64,000 nt of DNA from Mastigias papua (lineage: Eukaryota; Cnidaria; Scyphozoa; Rhizostomeae; Mastigiidae). Under the pieces are notes generated by a model. It was not told the origin of the DNA. It saw only the letters and a program-made list of their open reading frames with translations, and ran no database searches. The DNA is taken from assembly GCA_964019165.1 (NCBI GenBank), contig OZ025270.1:9528450-9592449 (forward strand), in the 5' to 3' direction. The position numbers were made by a program, and so were the translations under genes. Every line of letters starts with the position of its first letter. Within the stretch, counting starts at the first letter, position 1. Shown piece after piece: positions 60,401 to 64,000 of the stretch.

Positions 60401-61130
60401 ACAATGTTTGTAGCTTATGATTTTCTTGAGAGGATAGATTTCGACTAGGCAAACAACTGAATTTCAGAGGAGTCATTCCTGATGCAGTATTAACATGGGA
60501 GTCCATGGCAGAAACAGAGGGGTCTGAATCAAGAGGAATAATGTCATCGGTGACTTTTGTCTCTTCAAATTTTGCAATGGTAGCACCTTTATGGATCAAC
60601 ACGGGAGAATCCGAAGGATTAATCAGCCGCAGGGTTACTTTACCGTCACTATCGGGCTGGCAAAGTGTAGATGCGCAAAGTAGATGATAACGATCAGAAA
60701 GTTTGGGTACTCCTTCTATTAAACCTACAGCAGGTTCAGAGGGAAATGATGTTAAGACAGCTGGAATAACAACTTCACTACTACCATCAATAACGAACGT
60801 TCTTGCTATTCTAACGTCAGCAGTCAGCGGGGGAGTATCACCGTTAGCAAAACATACACTATCATTTCCGGCAAACGTTACCTTTTCATTACCAACATCC
60901 ACTACTGCGCGATATTTCTGTAAAAAATCTCTCCCTAGGACGACATTATACGACAAGTCCGGAACAACGACAGCATTACAATCATAATCACATTGTCCAA
61001 TCGAAAGATCAAAAGATACGGCACCGGTTACAGGTACTGTGCCCCCATTTGCGGTTTTAATACTCTCAAAAAGCTGTTTCTGCGTCAAAGCATATTTACA
61101 TCTCAAAACATCATGAAAAAAATCCTTCAC
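57453..61130 (-). CDS. pol: Retrotransposon Pol: protease end, RT, RNase H, integrase
   Basis: Open frame of 1,225 residues. Residues 1-90 are the C-terminal half of the aspartic protease, with V-L-G-R-D-F-L at 64-70. RT occupies about 295-480, with L-D-L-Q-S-G-Y (Asp365) and the Y-I-D-D box at 427-430. RNase H spans about 570-690, with Asp576 (L-Y-T-D-A-S), Glu617 and Asp642 (V-H-T-D-H), and N-A-D-A-L-S-R at its end. Integrase has the zinc site His805, His812, Cys842, Cys845 and catalytic Asp874, Asp934, Glu970; the last two are separated by 35 residues, the standard DD35E spacing. A G-P-Y motif at 1111-1113 marks the GPY/F module; no chromodomain follows. All catalytic residues are present. 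There is no ATG at the upstream end: the frame is entered from the protease frame through the T7 run at 61116-61122, so it probably depends on frameshifting or is disrupted by a 1-base indel. Confidence 0.96.
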   Translation of the reverse strand: MKDFFHDVLRCKYALTQKQLFESIKTANGGTVPVTGAVSFDLSIGQCDYDCNAVVVPDLSYNVVLGRDFLQKYRAVVDVGNEKVTFAGNDSVCFANGDTPPLTADVRIARTFVIDGSSEVVIPAVLTSFPSEPAVGLIEGVPKLSDRYHLLCASTLCQPDSDGKVTLRLINPSDSPVLIHKGATIAKFEETKVTDDIIPLDSDPSVSAMDSHVNTASGMTPLKFSCLPSRNLSSQENHKLQTLLDQYSDIFAKSTLDLGHTTIVQHGIDTGNAMPIKQQPYRVSHSQKASIEKHINEMLDQGIIEVSSSPWSSPVVLVKKKDGGTRFCIDYRKLNAVTRKDSYPLPRIDDALDSLAGAKYFSTLDLQSGYHQVAMHPDSKEKTAFISHAGLYQFNVLSFGLTNAPPQFQRLMSRILHGLEWKICLVYIDDVIIFSSSFSDHLSRLKTVFDRFRAANLKLKPSKCHFAQDSVNYLGFIVSSSGIAPDPQKLEAVKSFPTPKTVKEVRSFLGLCNYYRRFVEGFSKIASPLNTLTRKNISFVSTPDCETAFSELKKRLCSPPILAYPNFSAPFHLYTDASQTALGYILGQIVDGKEVVLAYGGRELTVTEKRYSTTEREALAVVDGIKRYQPYLSGKRFFVHTDHGSLSWLMKVRDPTGRLARWALQLQQYDFEIIHRAGTLNGNADALSRRSYAPPQHLIKPESIPSSLTRPVAVIEHPCPQPDSLAKLQREDRDLADIIRYLESTQLPADDSQARSLLLSIDDFYLDENEILCHLWSPGKRRARSLSSQVVIPASLRHEILVACHDDPTGSHFGITKTYEKIRARYYWPNMYKDVAHWCNSCVDCAMKKIPRRAHKAPLLPIPVQGAFDRIAMDALGPFPPSHDGNRYIIVFSDYYTRWPEAFALPSIEAPRIAELLVNEIVARHGAPRALLSDRGPNFMASIVKEVCKLLNTRRLHTTAYHPQTDGLVERFNGTLAEALSMYVSTNQKDWDKHLPLVLFAYRVSLNATTGESPFYLLYGREPRLPIDAALILPDSNVSTSVAQLRAKIVENIESAQQLILSNTQLAQQKMKSYYDKKASPVPFEVGSRVWVYTPKKKKGLSKKLQHNFHGPYRIVAKLSPVHFKLRTLDNRPVSVPVHANRLKPYYDPADRPIEPPNDDLITPDLQESDLPSDSFVSEVLPDVPSTLSEGNSVPTPLNVDNTEDSEPPITRPEDRFQPAIIRAI

Positions 61131-61461
61131 TAACGACTGTTACTGCGGCACCAGTATCTACCAATAGCTTAAAATGCTGCTTTAAAATAGTTCCCCAGAT
61201 CAAGACATTAGATGGGGTCGATACAGCATGCAATGTTTTAGAATGTACTTGTAAAGATGGGCTGATTGTGTTTTTGACTTCACGTTCAATAGCAAAATTC
61301 TCGTCCGTAAAATCGGTTTGGGTTCCTTGGGAAAACTTTTGAACCTCTGAGATATCTCTGTTACTAGGCATTGATGAACTGACTTTTTTATTTCTTTGCG
61401 TAAAAGCTGGCGGGACTTTTTGGTTTCTCGGGAATGGCTGGTGGGCCCTCACTGTCCCCAT
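61111..61461 (-). CDS. Retrotransposon protease N-terminal part
   Basis: Frame of 116 codons overlapping the end of gag by 13 bases, offset by -1 relative to gag. The first 95 residues are a basic, Ser/Thr-rich linker. Residues 99-111 read [13 protein letters not shown], the aspartic protease active site (Asp102). The frame ends at a TGA just after a run of seven T (61116-61122). The flap and C-terminal half of the protease are encoded in the pol frame, so the domain is split across two frames. The shift could be programmed or a recent mutation; no canonical slippery heptamer is evident at the gag overlap. Confidence 0.88.
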   Translation of the reverse strand: MGTVRAHQPFPRNQKVPPAFTQRNKKVSSSMPSNRDISEVQKFSQGTQTDFTDENFAIEREVKNTISPSLQVHSKTLHAVSTPSNVLIWGTILKQHFKLLVDTGAAVTVVSEGFFS

Positions 61462-62564
61462 TGAGAGGGCCCTGTGCCGTTTAAAGAAGCATCATTACGA
61501 TTTTGCGGCTGCTGGTATTGGGACTGTGCATGTTGGCCTGCAAAACTACGGGAACCTCCACGGAACGGGGGCTGCTGAGTTCTTTGTGGAACATCCCAGC
61601 AATAACGGGCCACGTGACCTACGCGATTACACGCATTACAAATGGGCCGCCCATCGCTCGTGCGGATATTTCTACCCCTAGCAAAAGTGTTTGTTGCTTT
61701 CCAATTATGTTGATTGTTTCCATGGTTACTTCTTCGTGCCTCTTGTCTAAAACCTGTCTGAATGGCAGCTATTATTTCATGTCTCAGACCCTGGAAGTCA
61801 CCGGAAGGATTAGCAGCTTGAGACGGGGTTACAATGGTATTGTTTGCACTTAGGGCATCTAACTGGGCAGCATCCTGATGGGGAGTTTTGTTTGCAAGGG
61901 AAAACAAGAGATTTACCTGGCCTTCAAGCTCTTTTATGCGCTGTTCCTGAGCTGGTACTGATGGAGGTGCTAGAGGAAAAGTATGAGCACTGGTTTTTGA
62001 CACTGAATCACGTAAACGCGCAAGGTTTTCTGCCTCGGCAAATGTTTTTGGTTGGTTAAGGAGTACGTGAGTTTTAATAGCATCGTTTAGGCCGTTCACA
62101 AAAATGTTCATCATATCTTTATCGGACAAAGAAAGACGCTGAGATTTCTTAATGATGTCTTCCGTATACAGAGCAAGCGGTTCGTTTTGACCCTGTTTTC
62201 GAGAGTACAACTCTTGTCGAAAGAAAAATTCTAGATTCTGAGATCCAAATCGCGTTTTCAGTTCTCCCACTAATTCGTTAAAATCGGAAGTTGTCTCGTT
62301 AGGCAAAGTTTGAAACCAAGCCGACGCAGAACCTCCTAACAGCAAGGACAATGCATTTAACTTCTTAGAGTTGGACCATCCATAAAATTTGGAGTAGCGC
62401 TCGAACTGTAGAAGCCACTCGTTTACATCTTCCGTTGGAAACCCGTTAAACATTTTGGGCTTAAAAAGACTAGCTTGGGAATTACCTTCTAAAGCTGCTT
62501 GCATGGCTGACATTTGATTTTGCAATTCAAGTACTAATGGTTGCTGAGCTTGGTCAAGCGACAT
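61449..62564 (-). CDS. gag: Retrotransposon Gag with zinc knuckle
   Basis: 371 residues from ATG at 62564. Residues 30-185 resemble the retrotransposon gag capsid fold (F-N-G-F, E-W-L-L-Q-F-E-R-Y, A-W-F-x-x-L-P, F-N-E-L-x-x-x-L-K-x-R-F). A coiled-coil-like E-Q-R-I-K-E-L-E stretch is at 207-214. The CCHC knuckle is Cys309, Cys312, His317, Cys322. The C-terminus is Gln/Asn-rich. It stops with TGA inside the protease overlap. The frame is intact. Gag packages the RNA into virus-like particles. Confidence 0.96.
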   Translation of the reverse strand: MSLDQAQQPLVLELQNQMSAMQAALEGNSQASLFKPKMFNGFPTEDVNEWLLQFERYSKFYGWSNSKKLNALSLLLGGSASAWFQTLPNETTSDFNELVGELKTRFGSQNLEFFFRQELYSRKQGQNEPLALYTEDIIKKSQRLSLSDKDMMNIFVNGLNDAIKTHVLLNQPKTFAEAENLARLRDSVSKTSAHTFPLAPPSVPAQEQRIKELEGQVNLLFSLANKTPHQDAAQLDALSANNTIVTPSQAANPSGDFQGLRHEIIAAIQTGFRQEARRSNHGNNQHNWKATNTFARGRNIRTSDGRPICNACNRVGHVARYCWDVPQRTQQPPFRGGSRSFAGQHAQSQYQQPQNRNDASLNGTGPSQWGQ

Positions 62565-62901
62565 TTTGAATTAACACTTTTATGAAACTACAATTTCAAA
62601 CAGTACGTGCGTCGGCAGGATTGCGTGTGATGATGCAATCGAAAGCAATCGAACTCGCAAAGAAATAAACTGTAAGTCTTAAACCAATTTGTAGCTTTCC
62701 GTAGATATTACACACAGTTTCTGATGAGTTACACGACTTTTCTTTTAAAATTCTCTATTTTCTACTCGCACGGTCTGTTCCCTTCTCTTCGGATGTGTCA
62801 CTTGACGAACTTTCAAACACAGTTTACGTCTCTACATATACGTCAATATCAGCATAAAAACTATACAAATTGTCTATAACCATTCAATTTCTTCAGCTTT
62901 T

Positions 62902-62920
62902 ATCCTCACACGGGGCACCA
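62902..62920 (-). other. Primer binding site, elongator tRNA-Met type
   Basis: The + strand here reads ATCCTCACACGGGGCACCA, identical to what I recall as the 3' end of an animal elongator tRNA-Met plus CCA, so the minus-strand element is primed by that tRNA. It sits two bases from the 5' LTR. Confidence 0.82.
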
Positions 62921-62922
62921 CT

Positions 62923-63399
62923 TGTTAAGCCTATCTTTTATGAAGGGGCTCAACTGTGAGTTCTTAGGGCAACAATTTCTTAAAAGTCTGTACGATATTT
63001 CAACGTTCTATTTACGAATAAGAATAAAACTTACGACCTGAAGGCTTGATACAGGAATCTATCGGCAAGGACCTTCTCTTGAATTCAACGGTCAATCTTG
63101 ATGTGCCCTACGCTATACTATCAGAGTTTTCTAAAAAATAATACCAGCTTGGCAGAACGTCTACTTCTCTCTAACCAAACAGACTCTTATCTACCTCTAA
63201 AACTACGCCTTTTATAACTCACAGCTAATAGATTACGAAATGAAGTAAAAATAAGAATTAACAGTAAATTGTCCAATCTGGTTCTTCCTACGGGTTTCTG
63301 ATGCAATTATTGCACCAGCAGTTGCGATTTAATTTTGACATAGTTATAACGTCATTCCTCAATCTGTGCAAACTGGCGATGAGCCTCCTTTTCGTAACA
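62923..63399 (-). repeat. 5' LTR
   Basis: 477 bp with the same TG...CA ends as the 3' LTR. Differences are one G/T, one T/G, one A/C and a missing G in the AACGGGTCAATC stretch. Confidence 0.97.
63208..63216 (-). promoter_or_regulatory. Probable TATA box in the 5' LTR
   Basis: On the minus strand this reads TATAAAAGG, a good TATA box about 285 bp upstream of the LTR's internal end. The same motif is at 57199-57207 in the 3' LTR. Confidence 0.5.
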
Positions 63400-63831
63400 A
63401 TAGCCTTACCTTTTGGCCAAAAATCGCTCATTGTCATCACTTTTCAATCTGCAATCAAAATCAATCAATTTCAATTTTGGTCATTTTTCGGCAAAATACC
63501 AAGGTTATAGCCTTACTTTTTGGCCAAAAATCGCTCATTTTCATCACTTTTCAATCTGCAATCAAAATCAATCAATTTCAATTTTGGTCATTTTTCGGCA
63601 AAATACCAAGGTTATAGCCTTACTTTTTGGCCAAAAATCGCTCATTTTCATCACTTTTCAATCTGCAATCAAAATCAATCAATTTCAATTTTGGTCATTT
63701 TTCGGCAAAATACCAAGGTTATAGCCTTACTTTTTGGCCAAAAATCGCTCATTTTCATCACTTTTCAATCTGCAATCAAAATCAATCAATTTCAATTTTG
63801 GTCATTTTTCGGCAAAATACCAAGGTTATAG
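63400..63831 (+). repeat. Satellite array continued, about four monomers
   Basis: The array resumes with ATAGCCTTACC after the retrotransposon and runs four monomers, ending at GGTTATAG (63831). Confidence 0.98.
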
Positions 63832-64000
63832 TGTAAAATAACACGATTTTACAGGATATACAAAGATATAATATAAAAGAAGTAAATCACAAAAATACAC
63901 AAGTTCCTTTGTAACGATCAATGATGTCTCTAATCCTTTAACGATAATATTCTTTCACTGACGACGACTATAAAACAAACAAGAACTGACGGCGACTCTC
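63832..64000. other. Non-satellite sequence starting TGT, possible second LTR element
   Basis: Starts TGTAAAATAACACGATTTTA directly after GGTTATAG, the same monomer position and the same TGT start as the gypsy LTR junction at 56913. AT-rich, no coding frame. It could be the edge of another LTR, cut by the window end. The sequence differs from the LTR at 56913. Confidence 0.4.

Larger units (their letters stand above)
56913..63399 (-). mobile_element. Ty3/gypsy LTR retrotransposon, nearly intact
   Basis: A 6,487-bp element in minus orientation with LTRs of 478 and 477 bp, PBS, PPT, gag, protease, RT, RNase H and integrase in gypsy order (integrase last). The LTRs differ by three substitutions and one 1-bp indel, so insertion was recent. 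No envelope ORF and no chromodomain are seen after integrase. It is inserted in a satellite monomer with a 4-bp duplication. A homopolymer length change between protease and pol, and an out-of-frame gag/protease junction, may prevent or regulate Pol synthesis. Confidence 0.97.

Noticed and set aside
57469..62059. + strand frames inside the retrotransposon
   Set aside because: Antisense shadows of pol and gag.

Overview
This is a eukaryotic, AT-rich, intron- and transposon-rich animal genome segment. The animal call rests on a four-exon Wnt gene. The divergence of this Wnt, together with LINE types I associate with corals and other early-branching animals, suggests a non-bilaterian such as a sponge or cnidarian. 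That last step is an inference and uncertain.

Layout. 1-4.1 kb: an old, stop-riddled APE-type LINE (RTE-like) on the + strand, split by a 319-bp hAT-type element with a perfect 8-bp target duplication. 4.4-4.9 kb: five 87-bp tandem units. 5.0-6.7 kb: three exon-like blocks of an unidentified minus-strand gene, the outermost with a signal peptide. 7-22 kb: gene-poor DNA with small inverted-repeat elements, LINE 3' ends, microsatellites and an isolated 40-bp piece of the satellite that forms a large array 31 kb further on.

22.1-44.4 kb: the Wnt gene, with exons at 22120-22208, 25897-26129, 42943-43247 and 43991-44434. They join in matching phases to 356 codons plus stop, with 24 cysteines. Exon 1 is too short to show up in ordinary ORF lists. 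Intron 2 is 16.8 kb and is packed with mobile DNA: a Penelope-like remnant, a CR1/L2/Jockey-type LINE remnant, several MITE-like elements, a long inverted repeat with arms of about 330 bp, and large microsatellites. At 45.8 and 46.5 kb two small phase-compatible exon candidates lie downstream.

46.6-63.8 kb: a satellite array of about 100 copies of a 107-bp monomer, with higher-order duplications of 6, 11 and 13 monomers. A nearly intact Ty3/gypsy (Metaviridae-type) LTR retrotransposon sits inside it on the minus strand, at 56913-63399, with LTRs about 99% identical, a 4-bp target duplication, a PBS matching elongator tRNA-Met, a PPT, gag, protease and pol. The array stops at 63831 at the same monomer position used by this insertion, and new sequence starting with TGT follows to the window end.

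The only confidently functional host gene is the Wnt ligand. Nearly everything else recognisable is mobile or repetitive DNA in its introns and flanks.
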